From: Mesostigma viride
Taxonomy: Eukaryota; Streptophyta; Mesostigmatophyceae; Mesostigmatales; Mesostigmataceae
NCBI GenBank assembly: GCA_009746045.1
Contig: RPFO01000788.1
Location: forward strand, 1-64,000
Direction of reading: 5' to 3'
DNA: 64,000 nucleotides
The notes below the pieces were generated by a model. The model worked only from the letters and a program-made list of their open reading frames with translations. It searched no databases and was not told where the DNA came from. The position numbers and the translations under genes are program-made. Below, piece by piece: positions 39,250 through 48,533 of the stretch. Within the stretch, counting starts at the first letter, position 1. The number at the start of each line of letters is the position of its first letter.

Positions 39250-41589
39250 TTAGTCGTCATTAAAAAACGCGGGGTTCGGCGCCTGCGCCTGCACCTTCAT
39301 CGGCGTCACGCGCATTGCCTTACGAGGTTGGGGCGCAGGACCGGGGGGAGGGGCGTCCGGTACGGGCGTAACGCGCTTCTTAGGTTTGGGTTCAGGGTTT
39401 AGTTCTGGCGCGTCGAGGCCAGATATATCCAGCCTGCCCTGCTTCCACGTGCTGAGACCAAGCTGGCGAACATATTCGCGCAATGCCAACTCTTCTTCCG
39501 GAGTCATATGGTCCTCTACGACACCAACGTTGGGAATAAAATCCGAAAAATCCGTCTCCGGCTTTTTATACCCCGCCTTGTACCCCCGCCACTCTCCCTT
39601 GAGTTTCACACCCTCGGGAGGTGCAGCAGTCCAAACAAATGGCTGGCGTGCGTTTGCCTTGACGATCGGTCTCTTCTTCTTCTCTTTCTTTTCCTTCTCG
39701 TTGGCTTTCCTGATCTCGGATGCCTCCCACCTTTTCCCTAACCGCCTGAATTTCATCTGCTGCATCCGCACCCACGCCCATTCCGCAGCGTTGAAGTTGA
39801 CAGGCCTGGAGTTAAACGGTTCGAAATTCAGATACGGCCGACCCTCTTTGTCCACGCCCACGCTGTATAAGTCCTTGAACGACTGCTTTAGTTTTTTCAT
39901 GCCCGCTGCCGTTGGCGGGGGCATGGGGAAAAATTCGGGATTTCTCTTTGCCCGCTGCACCCCCTGACTATACGATGTGCGCACGCCGCGTGCTATCCAC
40001 GATACAGGTATCAACGCCTGGTAATGGTCGCGATGGAAAAATATGTACACTGGCTCATTTTCCGACCTCCACGACCCGTGTTCCCTTTCCGCCCTCTCGA
40101 CATCCTGCCTCCCCCCCCCGGGCAGCAACATGTGCCTCAGCACGTATTTCCCGTCACGTGTGGGGGTCGCGGTAAAGGTGTGGATGTCCGTTTTGTCGTG
40201 ATACGCGAATAGAGCCATCATGCTATCATCTGCCCATTCGCGATCTTGCAACATGCTTGTCATCTCCTTACGCAACTGCGCGTCATTTTTACCATGGGCG
40301 ACGTTCATAATCCCCAACTTCTCCCGGTTTTTTAGATAGTGCCGTAACTTACTCGACAGACCGCGTTTTAAACGCTCAGATTCCTGCTGAATGGCATTCT
40401 GATCGATAGGGGTATTCGTTTGGAACGCCCTGCTGACAACAAACGAGTACCAAAAGCAATTGCCGTCGCCTTCAACATTGCGTTTGAACGCGATACCATA
40501 TTTGTTATATCGAGGCTTGTCAAACACTACGGGGACGTCCACCTCGGGCATTATCTCGGGATAGTACACTATTGCGGTCGGCGAGGGCACCTTGGTCTTT
40601 ACGACAACGTCCTGTTCCTGGGGCAAATCTGCGGCGGGCGGGGGCGGGCGGGGAAACGGGGGCGGAGACGGAGCGATGTCCTCTGCTTGCACACTTTCGC
40701 CATCGGAGAGGGCGAACGACACCATCGAGACGGCGTCGTCGTCCTCCTTCCTCGCCTTCTTGGCGCGAGGGGCTTGTGGAGGACCGCCCCTCTTCGCATT
40801 TTTCTTGGCGGGGATGCGCGCCATCCCGACCTGTTTCATCCACGCCCGCAGGTCCTTGAGAGTCGCTGGCGGCGACTGGTGCTTGTCGGCGTACCCGGTC
40901 CGTGTTGCGTACTCGGCGAGTCTGGCGGCCATCGCGGCGGGGTCTGCGGGCGCCCTTCGCTTGGGGATGCGCACTAGCGGGTGGTCCGCTCCGTATTCCG
41001 CTATCATCTTTTCTCGTTCGGGGATACACTCGTTGACGGCCCACCTGGTCTTCAGGGCACGGGGCTTGAGCTGGTCACACCGCTTCTTCGGGCGCGGCTT
41101 CTTCTCGCGTGGCGCCTTCGCGGGGGCCGCCGCCGGCACGGGCGCTCGAACCGGCACCACGACCGGCACGGGCGCTCGAACCGGCACCACGACCGGCACC
41201 GGCGCTCGAACCGGCACCACCGCCGGCACGGGCGCTCGAACCGGCACCACCACCGGCACCGGCGCTCGAACCGGCACCACCACCGGCACCGGCGCTCGAA
41301 CCGGCACCACCACCGGCACCGGCGCTGCAGGCCCTCGTACCCCCCCCGCCGCTTCTGTTTCGACAGGGGTTAATGGGTAGGCTAGGACGGCCTCCGCGCG
41401 CGCCGGCCCTGGGGCCCTCGACCGTGCGGGTGTCCCTAGCCTGTCCTTGGCGGGCATCCTCTTCCGCGGCTGCACCTTTCCGTGCCTCTCCGCCATCTCC
41501 AAGGTGTAATGATCGCACAGGCCGGCTTTCCACTTCTTCCTCAGCGTGGCCAGCGAAAAGTGCTGGCAATCTTGTGGCCTGTAACTCAT
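39250..41589 (-). CDS. OTU-type cysteine protease with Pro/Val decapeptide repeat
   Basis: A 779-residue protein. Residues 91-160 are seven copies of VPVVVPVRAP (41110-41319). Residues ~160-330 are basic/Pro-rich, with a LKDLRAWMKQVGMARIP motif shared with the next gene. An OTU-like deubiquitinase domain spans about 366-530: GDGNCFWYSF supplies the nucleophile Cys378 and FFHRDHYQAL the catalytic His522. The C-terminal 250 residues are Lys/Pro-rich. OTU proteins remove ubiquitin, and viral ones blunt host signalling or turnover; the role here is inferred. The frame is intact. Confidence 0.75.
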   Translation of the reverse strand: MSYRPQDCQHFSLATLRKKWKAGLCDHYTLEMAERHGKVQPRKRMPAKDRLGTPARSRAPGPARAEAVLAYPLTPVETEAAGGVRGPAAPVPVVVPVRAPVPVVVPVRAPVPVVVPVRAPVPAVVPVRAPVPVVVPVRAPVPVVVPVRAPVPAAAPAKAPREKKPRPKKRCDQLKPRALKTRWAVNECIPEREKMIAEYGADHPLVRIPKRRAPADPAAMAARLAEYATRTGYADKHQSPPATLKDLRAWMKQVGMARIPAKKNAKRGGPPQAPRAKKARKEDDDAVSMVSFALSDGESVQAEDIAPSPPPFPRPPPPAADLPQEQDVVVKTKVPSPTAIVYYPEIMPEVDVPVVFDKPRYNKYGIAFKRNVEGDGNCFWYSFVVSRAFQTNTPIDQNAIQQESERLKRGLSSKLRHYLKNREKLGIMNVAHGKNDAQLRKEMTSMLQDREWADDSMMALFAYHDKTDIHTFTATPTRDGKYVLRHMLLPGGGRQDVERAEREHGSWRSENEPVYIFFHRDHYQALIPVSWIARGVRTSYSQGVQRAKRNPEFFPMPPPTAAGMKKLKQSFKDLYSVGVDKEGRPYLNFEPFNSRPVNFNAAEWAWVRMQQMKFRRLGKRWEASEIRKANEKEKKEKKKRPIVKANARQPFVWTAAPPEGVKLKGEWRGYKAGYKKPETDFSDFIPNVGVVEDHMTPEEELALREYVRQLGLSTWKQGRLDISGLDAPELNPEPKPKKRVTPVPDAPPPGPAPQPRKAMRVTPMKVQAQAPNPAFFNDD

Positions 41590-41668
41590 CGCGCGGTCGC
41601 TTTACTAGATATCACACATCTTTTTTTGTAATACAAAGTCCGTTTTGAGTTTTCCATAGCCCATAGCC

Positions 41669-42253
41669 TCAGACTCGCCCCCACATAATGTTAGGCCTCG
41701 TGGCACGGTCTTCGACATTCCACCTCTTGAACATGGAGTTCCGCACACGTTTACATTGGCCCAGGCCCCATCGGCGTACGAGCGCTCGGCTTGGTGGATA
41801 CTTCTCTCCCAATTGAAGGCATGTCTTGCGCCGGGCCGGGCGCTTCTTCCTGGGTTTCCTCGGCAGAGACGTTTCGAGACACTGCTTCTTGTCACGACGC
41901 CTCTTCAGTGCCGCATAGCTTGTAGGACACTTTGGTGGGACGCGTTTCATGCCTTGCGTGGCCATCCACGCCCTTAAGTGCGACATTTTAAGCCCCTTGC
42001 GTTGGTTAGTTTTCCACCCCGCCCTGTTCGCAAAGGCCAATATCCTCGCCTGGCGCTCCCCGGCCGACCGGTATGGCCTGGCCGGTTTCCAATCCGGTCG
42101 TAAGGGCAGGTCGAGATAGGAGGGTCTTTCCAGTTTTATGGGGGTCTGCACGGACGCCGCCACGGGGATGGCATCGGGGACTATCCTTCGGCCTCCACTC
42201 CTCGTAACCCGGTCGCTGACCACCACCACCGGTGTCTGCTTTACTCGCACCAT
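41669..42253 (-). CDS. Basic protein with LRAWM motif
   Basis: A 194-residue, very Arg/Lys-rich protein. Residues ~95-120 (LKMSHLRAWMATQGMKRVPPK) match the LKDLRAWM-x3-GM-x-R-x-P-x-K segment of the OTU protein next door, a possible SAP-like DNA-binding or shared docking helix. A second short block (KTCLQLGEKYPPSRAL / KRCDQLKPRALKTRW) is also shared. Otherwise unknown. Confidence 0.6.
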   Translation of the reverse strand: MVRVKQTPVVVVSDRVTRSGGRRIVPDAIPVAASVQTPIKLERPSYLDLPLRPDWKPARPYRSAGERQARILAFANRAGWKTNQRKGLKMSHLRAWMATQGMKRVPPKCPTSYAALKRRRDKKQCLETSLPRKPRKKRPARRKTCLQLGEKYPPSRALVRRWGLGQCKRVRNSMFKRWNVEDRATRPNIMWGRV

Positions 42254-42276
42254 TTTGCTGCCTGTATGTATCGTAC

Positions 42277-42597
42277 CTAAGCGCGCAGATTTTTTTTTTT
42301 GACTTCATGCATGTCCTTTGGGGCGTAGGCCCTCCATGAAGTGTGCTCACCGCCACCCTCCAATTCTCTTATGAACGCGTCAGTGTCCGCGATCTTCTTA
42401 TTGAACCTGGCATCTTCAGCTGCCTGTTTTTTACCTGCTTTCAACAGCCTCGACCTTGTGGAGTGATACATTCTTTTGTTTAGTATTACACAGGAAAAAT
42501 ACTCACGCGCATGTGCGTCACTTGGGTTGCAATAATGCTCCTTCTTCCGTCGCTCTCGCACGCTGTCTAAATCCACATGTCCTCTCCGACGGGGCAT
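42277..42597 (-). CDS. Small basic hypothetical protein
   Basis: 106 residues from MPRRRGHVDLD. The start is fixed by the TAATG overlap with the preceding gene's stop. Charged and helical, with NPSDAHAREYFSCVILNKRM in the middle. Not recognised. Confidence 0.55.
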   Translation of the reverse strand: MPRRRGHVDLDSVRERRKKEHYCNPSDAHAREYFSCVILNKRMYHSTRSRLLKAGKKQAAEDARFNKKIADTDAFIRELEGGGEHTSWRAYAPKDMHEVKKKNLRA

Positions 42598-43820
42598 TAT
42601 TTGGCACACATGCCAACCCTCCTGCTGACCCCCGTGACCCACACTGTGCGGCGGCCGCTGGGGTCGTCGGCCATGCGCACGTTGCCCGTGATCTGCCCGC
42701 CGTACGGCCCCAGGAGGTCCGCTACGAGCCCGGACGTCACGCGCTTGGTGAACGTGGACTTGTGTCCCAGGAAATCTACAAAGAACATCCTGCGAAACTC
42801 GGACAGGGGGACGAAACCTTCCGGCTTCAGCACGACCAGGTCGCTGTGGGTGAGGAACAGCCGCATCATGCTGGCCAGGTTGCTAATGTCCAGCGCTGGT
42901 TCTCCGTCGCCGTCGTGGCGGTCCGCGTCCGCCCCGATGTCGCTCTCTTCCTCCTGGGCCGATCTCCATCCGAGCCTGGCCGTGAGCGCGTCGGCGTGAG
43001 GGTCGTCTTTGGGCCTCCACTTGTGGGAGGACCCTTGCGCCTTGCTGAAGGAGCCCGTTATCTTTTCCCTGATCTCCCTTATCCACGTGTTCATCCACAC
43101 GGGCGCCGCCCCGCCCTCCTTGAGGATGTGCGAGCGGACTTGGCGGAGTCCCTTGAGATCGGCCAACTCGATTTCGGGGAACCCGTGACACTCCTCGAGG
43201 AACGCCTCCTCCGCGTCGGTGATATCCGTGAAGAGGCCGTGTTCGGCGGCGTACTTGACCATCCATTGTCGCATGTCCTTCTTGCTGTTCGCCGCATCCC
43301 TCCCGGCAAAGTACTTGTCCCCGTCGAACCAGACGGGAAAGGGCGGGAGCTCGCGACCGGGTCTGGGCAGGGGCGACACGATGGCCACGTTTTGCAGCCA
43401 GTGCCAGTTGTTCGGGGCCTCCGTGACGTACGCCGGGGCTGACACGCGCGCGAGGATGCCCCCCTTGGCGGACAGGATCGACACCCACATGCGCGCCTCT
43501 TCGGTCTTTCCGCCGGCGTCCACCGCGGCCAGCACGTCCATGTCGTAAGGGGGGTGTCCCTTCATATCCAGGAACGAGTCGAAGGCGGGCGACAGTCCGG
43601 TCTTTACGAACGGCCAGTCCACCATGTGGGAGGAGGGGGCCAGACAGGTCCCCACGAACTCGCACACGATCCTCGCCAGCGTCTTGCGGTCGACGTCCAG
43701 TTTGGGTCGCGGAAGTGCCGCGACCTCGCACCATCCCGCACCAGGTGCACCACTCAGGGTCGGTCGCCGCGGCTCCGTGTCCATTTCGTCCTTTATGACG
43801 ATGGGCGAACGGGAGGACAT
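42597..43820 (-). CDS. Hypothetical 407-residue protein
   Basis: The protein has a globular, Trp-rich N-terminal half (SSHMVDWPFVKTGLSPAF, NNWHWLQNVAIVSPLP, FPVWFDGDKYF). The C-terminal ~75 residues (VPLSEFRRMFFVDFLGHK...VADLLGPYGGQITG) have the look of a winged-helix module, as found at the end of some viral primase-helicases, but no ATPase motif is present. The frame is intact and the stop overlaps the next start. Function unknown. Confidence 0.65.
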   Translation of the reverse strand: MSSRSPIVIKDEMDTEPRRPTLSGAPGAGWCEVAALPRPKLDVDRKTLARIVCEFVGTCLAPSSHMVDWPFVKTGLSPAFDSFLDMKGHPPYDMDVLAAVDAGGKTEEARMWVSILSAKGGILARVSAPAYVTEAPNNWHWLQNVAIVSPLPRPGRELPPFPVWFDGDKYFAGRDAANSKKDMRQWMVKYAAEHGLFTDITDAEEAFLEECHGFPEIELADLKGLRQVRSHILKEGGAAPVWMNTWIREIREKITGSFSKAQGSSHKWRPKDDPHADALTARLGWRSAQEEESDIGADADRHDGDGEPALDISNLASMMRLFLTHSDLVVLKPEGFVPLSEFRRMFFVDFLGHKSTFTKRVTSGLVADLLGPYGGQITGNVRMADDPSGRRTVWVTGVSRRVGMCAK

Positions 43821-43910
43821 GGTATGCTCGTGATATTGGGTGAGAAATGATTATGGCCCGTTTATACGCACCCCGACTATATGCAAGGTCGTACTGGTGG
43901 TGGCTGAGGT

Positions 43911-44419
43911 CTACCTGGGGGCGGGGAATCCTTCGCGGAGGAGCATCCGCTTGTGTTTATCGTTGTATTTCTTCCTCATCTCGAAATCGTTGTGCAAGAA
44001 CCACGACTCGATCTGGTGCTCCAAGTCCGGCCGCTGTTGTAGCAGTCGGTCTCTGTTCGCCTGGTTCCGTCGTCTTTCTTCGCCCGCCCTTTCTTCGTCG
44101 GCAGTGATGAGACGTTTCAGCTCTGGCGCTTGACGGGCCAGCTCACGAGCGTCGTTGTCGTTCCATGCGGAGGTATTGGATCCGCTGTTGATCTGTTCCG
44201 TGACGCGTTCGGCCGCCATCATCTCTTCGTACCTGTCATCATCGTGCCATCGGGGGGGAAATGGATGGGAGGATCTTCTTCTCGGATCGCGCGCATGGGG
44301 TGCCTCTTTGCGTGTACCGCGCGGGCATGCACGCCACACAGAGAGCCGAACAAGGGCTTAAATCGGCACCGAGGGCCGCGTGTCGTCCTGGCCGTGCACC
44401 TGCCTGATCGTTTCTTCAT
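43911..44419 (-). CDS. Cys/His-motif protein (family member 5), one frameshift
   Basis: From MKKRSGRC: C-x-A-x-T-x2-G-x2-C...LCGVH, then the AKRHPMRA motif, then a helical charged tail (DLEHQIESWFLHNDFEMRKKYNDK). The frame breaks at G7 44252-44258. One extra G gives 169 residues in a single frame. Function unknown. Confidence 0.6.
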
Positions 44420-44461
44420 AACGGGCACATATAACATTTTGCACGCATTTTTATTTGTAAT

Positions 44462-44535
44462 TGTGCTGGGCGGGTCTCGATCCCGCGACCTTCAACTCAT
44501 AAGGTTGACGCCCTGACCAACTGGGCTACCAGCAC
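44462..44535 (-). tRNA. tRNA-Ile(UAU)
   Basis: A full cloverleaf folds by hand: acceptor GTGCTGG/CCAGCAC with discriminator A, D arm GCCC/GGGC, anticodon stem TCAAC/GTTGA with loop CTTATGA (anticodon TAT), T arm GCGGG/CCCGC with loop ATCGAGA. No intron, and no encoded CCA. It would read AUA codons. It sits alone between two viral genes. Confidence 0.9.
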
Positions 44536-44673
44536 GATGGTTTATTATTATAAATCATAATCATTACACGATAAGCGCGACGGACAATTCATTCAGCCAC
44601 ACATGCAAACATACCAACAAGTGCATTAAGGGGTGAGTGCTACATAGAAACCTACATCACACTATCCAACACT

Positions 44674-47064
44674 CTAGTTGAGCGACTCCGACACCACGTC
44701 CAGCGTGGTCGTGCCGATGGCGCCCATGCTGTTGCTGGAGGTGATCGTGTTCGGGGCCGGCTTCATGAGGGCGCGGCTGTGAGAGCCAGACCCTCGCACC
44801 TTGACGAGCTGCATGCTCTCGTCGCTGCCGATGCGGAATCCGTACGTGACGACCTGATCCGCGGCGTACATCTCCTTCCAACCGTACAGCTGGGTGTTAG
44901 CGGCGGTGATGGCGGCGGCGTTCACGCGGACATCGTCGTACCAGATGGCATACCCGGCCTGGTTCTTGCCCGGTCCCAGGGTCAGCGTGGGGGAGGCGCC
45001 GACGTCCACGGAGGTGGCAATGACGGCGACCGAGGCGCCGTTCAAGTACACCATGGTCGAAGTGCCGTCACGGACCAGAGCCAGCGTGAAGGACTCTGTG
45101 CTCAGAATGCTATAGGTGCTCTCAGCGCTCGCGGTGCCGTCAGACACGGTGACGTGACCGGCGTTGGTGACCGTGACGGTGGTGGTGGCGCCGGCACCCG
45201 CGTACGACAGCAGAACGAGACCGTTGGCGACGGAGCTGGAAAGGTCGGCCTTGGGAGTGATCTTGGTGATGATGCTGAAGGTGCCGGTGGGCATCGACGA
45301 CGCGCACGACCCGCTCTGGCTTCCGGAATCGTTGACCTTCAGCACACCATTGGAGACGGCCGCGCCACCGTTGAGGGTCACTACCTTGGCACCCACCTCG
45401 GACGTGGTGCCGGAGGTGAACTCCCAGCGCGTGTCATCGGCACCGGAAGCGAGGGTCGACAGCAGGACGTTGGTGCCGGGGGCGTACCGGTCGGCCTGGG
45501 CGATGGTGCGGGAGAACAGCAGCTGCCCGCCCTCGAAATGCCAGTACGAACCGGTGTTGTCGCCCTTGTCCTGGGATGCCTCGCCCGCACCCATGTGCCA
45601 GGTCATGGCACGGGAGCCGTAGCTCGCGTTGCCGGCCATGAAGACACCGCCGGCGTCGGACTTGGTGTTGTCGGTGGCCCCGTTTCCGAGTGTCAGGGTC
45701 TTGTCCTCAATGCGGAGGTTGGTCTCGGTGGTGGTGACGCTGTTGAGTGGGCCATCTACCTGCAGCTCGCCGGTGATCTTGATGATGCCGGACGTGGAGG
45801 TCAGCTGCAGGTCGCCGGCCGAGGTGGTGATCTTGCCACTGCCACCGGCGGTGGAGGTGAGCACGAGGTCCTTCTTGAGGTCGACGGAGACGGCGGCGTC
45901 CAGGGAGATGACATTGTTGGCGGTGGAGAGGGCGCTGTCGGTGAAGGTGACATCCTCGACGGACACGGTGCCGGCCGCGGACGTGATTGAGAGGCTGTTG
46001 GCGCTGGTGCTGACGGTGTTGTCGGTGACCTTGACGTTCTCGAGGATGACGGACTTGGTGGCGCCGGCCGTGATGGAGATGTCAACATCGGTGGACGGGG
46101 CGAGGGCCGCGTCGGTGAACACGACATCCTCGACCTGCACGGTGCCGGCGGCGGACGCCAGAGTGAGGGCACCGGAAGAGGTGCTGACGGCATTGTCGGC
46201 GACGGTCACGTTCTCGAGGACGACGGAAGAGCCGGTGCCGGCAGTGATAGACAGGTCACCACTGGCGACGGTCAGGGCCGCGTCAGTGAACACGACATCC
46301 TCGACCTGCACGGTGCCAGCGGCGGACGTGAGGGAGAGACCATTGGCGGACGTGCTGACGGTGTTGTCAGTGACGGTCACGTTCTCGAGGACCACGGAGG
46401 AGGTGGCACCGGCGGTGATCGAGATGTTGGCATCCGAGGAGGCGGTGAGGGCGGAGTCGGTGAAGATGACGTTCTCCACCTGCACGGTGCCGGCGGCGGA
46501 CGCCAGCGTAAGGGCGCCGGCGGAGGTGTCGACCGCTCCATCAGTGAACGTGACGTTCTCGACCTGCACAGTCCCCGACTGGGCGGCGAGGGTGAGGGTG
46601 CCGGACGACGTGCTGACGGCGTTGTCGGTGACGGTGACGCCCTCCACGACGACGGAGGAGGTGGCACCCGCGGAGAGCACGAAGGTTGGTGTTGCTTGCG
46701 GCGCCATCTGGTTGTTGGTGAACACCACATCCTCGACGCGCACGCTCTGGGCCGCGGCGAGGGACAGCACGTTGTTGGCGGTGGAGATGTCGCTTCCGTC
46801 AATCTGCACTGCCTCAATCTGGGCTGCCCCGGAGAAGTCCAGCGCGCCGACCGTCAGGGTCCCGGAGATGTTGGTGTTGCCGAGGACGGTGACGAGCTTG
46901 GAGACACTGGATCCCTGTCCGGCATTGGGCTTGATGACGATCTTGTCCTGCGCCTGGATGGTGAGGTCCTTGACACTCGCGCCGGTCGCGGTGTCTCCCA
47001 GGATCTCGTTCGCGAGCACACGGCGCAACTTCGAGGCTCCGAGGTTTTCGCAGAGGGTGGCCAT
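44674..47064 (-). CDS. Giant fibre/adhesin-like protein, intact paralog
   Basis: A 796-residue protein. Residues ~75-410 consist of 35-40-residue repeats built on SVVLENVTVTDN-x-VSTSSG-x-LTL and AGTVQVEDVVFTD, typical of a parallel beta-helix or trimeric fibre. Residues ~460-720 resemble a LamG/concanavalin-like domain (FTLALVRDGTSTMVYLNG, YAIWYDDVRV). The final ~60 residues repeat the GWKEMYAADQVVTYGFRI module of the paralog at 33331-36040. The conserved N-terminus (VKDLTIQAQDKIVIKPN) is probably the capsid-attachment part. Likely a virion surface fibre that contacts the host. Confidence 0.78.
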   Translation of the reverse strand: MATLCENLGASKLRRVLANEILGDTATGASVKDLTIQAQDKIVIKPNAGQGSSVSKLVTVLGNTNISGTLTVGALDFSGAAQIEAVQIDGSDISTANNVLSLAAAQSVRVEDVVFTNNQMAPQATPTFVLSAGATSSVVVEGVTVTDNAVSTSSGTLTLAAQSGTVQVENVTFTDGAVDTSAGALTLASAAGTVQVENVIFTDSALTASSDANISITAGATSSVVLENVTVTDNTVSTSANGLSLTSAAGTVQVEDVVFTDAALTVASGDLSITAGTGSSVVLENVTVADNAVSTSSGALTLASAAGTVQVEDVVFTDAALAPSTDVDISITAGATKSVILENVKVTDNTVSTSANSLSITSAAGTVSVEDVTFTDSALSTANNVISLDAAVSVDLKKDLVLTSTAGGSGKITTSAGDLQLTSTSGIIKITGELQVDGPLNSVTTTETNLRIEDKTLTLGNGATDNTKSDAGGVFMAGNASYGSRAMTWHMGAGEASQDKGDNTGSYWHFEGGQLLFSRTIAQADRYAPGTNVLLSTLASGADDTRWEFTSGTTSEVGAKVVTLNGGAAVSNGVLKVNDSGSQSGSCASSMPTGTFSIITKITPKADLSSSVANGLVLLSYAGAGATTTVTVTNAGHVTVSDGTASAESTYSILSTESFTLALVRDGTSTMVYLNGASVAVIATSVDVGASPTLTLGPGKNQAGYAIWYDDVRVNAAAITAANTQLYGWKEMYAADQVVTYGFRIGSDESMQLVKVRGSGSHSRALMKPAPNTITSSNSMGAIGTTTLDVVSESLN

Positions 47065-47122
47065 GGAGAACGTGTATAGTATAGTTTTAGCTTTTTTTTT
47101 TCAACCGAAGCGAAAAATCGGA

Positions 47123-47607
47123 TCACCTGCGTCTGGAGGCGAGCTCCAGCAAGATGGCAAACGTGTCCCCCCGAGGTCCAGAAGCTCCCTCGTGGGCGAC
47201 GGTATCGCGTAGATCTCCACGGTGACGGTGGGCACGCTTACGAGGTGTGGCGTGAAGGCGGCGGAGTCGTCCATGGGCGATTGTGGCTGGTAGATCTCCA
47301 CGCCGTTTGGGACGACGAAGAAGTGTGCCTTGCCGCCGAAGTAGTGCTTCTTGTTGGCCATCGCGGTGGGGATGGCGGTCTGCACTTTCTCCACCTCGCG
47401 GTCTCCCAGTTTGAGTCTGACCGCGCTCGTCGTCGTGGCGGTGGCGGGGATCTGGGCGTACACGACCCTGCATGTCTCCACGTTCAGCACCGGCGCCGGC
47501 AGCGTGAACGTGGTCTCCCCCGGCCTGTTGGTGCCGGTGATGAGAACGCGGTGGGTCATCTGGCCGGGCGCGAGCGAAAGGGGATTGGTCGCTTGAAGGT
47601 TGGACAT
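47123..47607 (-). CDS. Putative structural protein, one frameshift
   Basis: A beta-rich protein (HRVLITGTNRPGETTFTLP, VVYAQIPATATTTS, AHFFVVPNGVEIY). The C6 run at 47167-47172 needs one base to give 161 residues ending TFAILLELASRRR. Unshifted, the frame runs on to 47101 with an unlikely tail. The beta-rich composition and the place next to the fibre gene suggest a minor virion protein. This is a weak inference. Confidence 0.5.
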
Positions 47608-47629
47608 ATCTACTACCAGTACGGAGAGG

Positions 47630-47893
47630 TTAATTTAACACGAGCCGGGAGCAGACCTCGGTCGTGAACCAGTCCGAAAAAGAGATGTGGTCCGTCGGGG
47701 GGCACTCGAGTTTGTCCAGCTCGCCCACCGCCTTGTCGACCGCCTCCCTCACGACAGACCCCGGTAGATGCGTGATACGGTGGATGAACTTGTTGACCTC
47801 CTCTCGCTGGCTGTCCGTGATCTCTCCGCATATCATGGAGTCGGCCATCATCCCCTTGATAAAAACGTACACCAATTCTCGAATCATCTTCAT
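47630..47893 (-). CDS. Small hypothetical protein
   Basis: 87 residues, helical (MKMIRELVYVFIKGMMADSM...VNKFIHRITHLPGSVV). Its ATG lies one base from the divergent ATG of the next gene (CAT-A-ATG, 47891-47897), so promoters must lie inside each other's coding regions. Not recognised. Confidence 0.55.
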   Translation of the reverse strand: MKMIRELVYVFIKGMMADSMICGEITDSQREEVNKFIHRITHLPGSVVREAVDKAVGELDKLECPPTDHISFSDWFTTEVCSRLVLN

Positions 47894-47894
47894 A

Positions 47895-48272
47895 ATGGCG
47901 AAGAGAGATTATGTGGAGCGGTACGCGCACCTCGATTTCAAATCGGTGCCCCCACCGATGACGGCTAGGACGTGCGCGTGGCTGTCTCGCGTGTCCGGGG
48001 TTCCGCTCGACCGATTTAAACCTCACATCATAGTTGACAACCGCGTCATGGGCAATCAGTGCACGTCATCGCGCGCACTATCTACGGACCCGTTCGCCAT
48101 GTGTACGGTGCGGCAGGGGGGGATTTACCCCCTCCCTCCCGACCACCCGTTTGCAGACGGTGCGCCTCTAACGGCGGAGGAAAAAAATGGGAGTGGAAAG
48201 TATACGGACGCAGCGGAATCATGTCGACGCCCCTATCATTCGCTTCAGAGCCCAATCAAAACCGAGTGGTGA
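47895..48272 (+). CDS. Small hypothetical protein
   Basis: 125 residues, MAKRDYVERYAHLDFK..., with TARTCAWLSRVSGVPLDRFKPHIIVDN in the middle. The last ~40 residues overlap the next gene in another frame and follow an A7 run (48181-48187), so the true end is uncertain. Not recognised. Confidence 0.45.
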   Translation: MAKRDYVERYAHLDFKSVPPPMTARTCAWLSRVSGVPLDRFKPHIIVDNRVMGNQCTSSRALSTDPFAMCTVRQGGIYPLPPDHPFADGAPLTAEEKNGSGKYTDAAESCRRPYHSLQSPIKTEW

Positions 48273-48493
48273 TCCTCAACGACGCCTCCGCGTACCCGGG
48301 CGTGCCGACCGCCGACTCCACCTTCGACCCGTGGCTTAACGCCGGGTCGTACCATCGCGAGTTCTACGCCGTCCCCTCCGCCGTCGCCCCTAGCGGCTCC
48401 GGCACCGGCGTGGGGAACATGAAGTCGATTCTGGAGAGCATTTACTCCGACGACAACACGTCCAAGATCTTCCGCCGCACACCCAAGTATTGA
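48221..48493 (+). CDS. Small hypothetical protein
   Basis: 90 residues from MSTPLSFASEPNQN, with DPWLNAGSYHREFYAVPSAV and a C-terminal helix (MKSILESIYSDDNTSKIFRR). The ORF is open further upstream, but this ATG gives a coherent start. Possibly a small virion protein. Confidence 0.5.
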   Translation: MSTPLSFASEPNQNRVVILNDASAYPGVPTADSTFDPWLNAGSYHREFYAVPSAVAPSGSGTGVGNMKSILESIYSDDNTSKIFRRTPKY

Positions 48494-48533
48494 GCGTCGT
48501 CAAAAAATGTTCACAGGCATATCATAACGAGGC

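Noticed and set aside
41075-41648. ORFs of 164-262 codons overlapping the OTU gene repeat
   Set aside because: Products of the 30-bp repeat read in other frames. Only the minus-strand 779-codon frame has a recognisable domain.
44779-47212. Long plus-strand ORFs (403 and 527 codons) opposite the second fibre gene
   Set aside because: Low-complexity antisense of the repeats. The minus-strand frame is intact and conserved.
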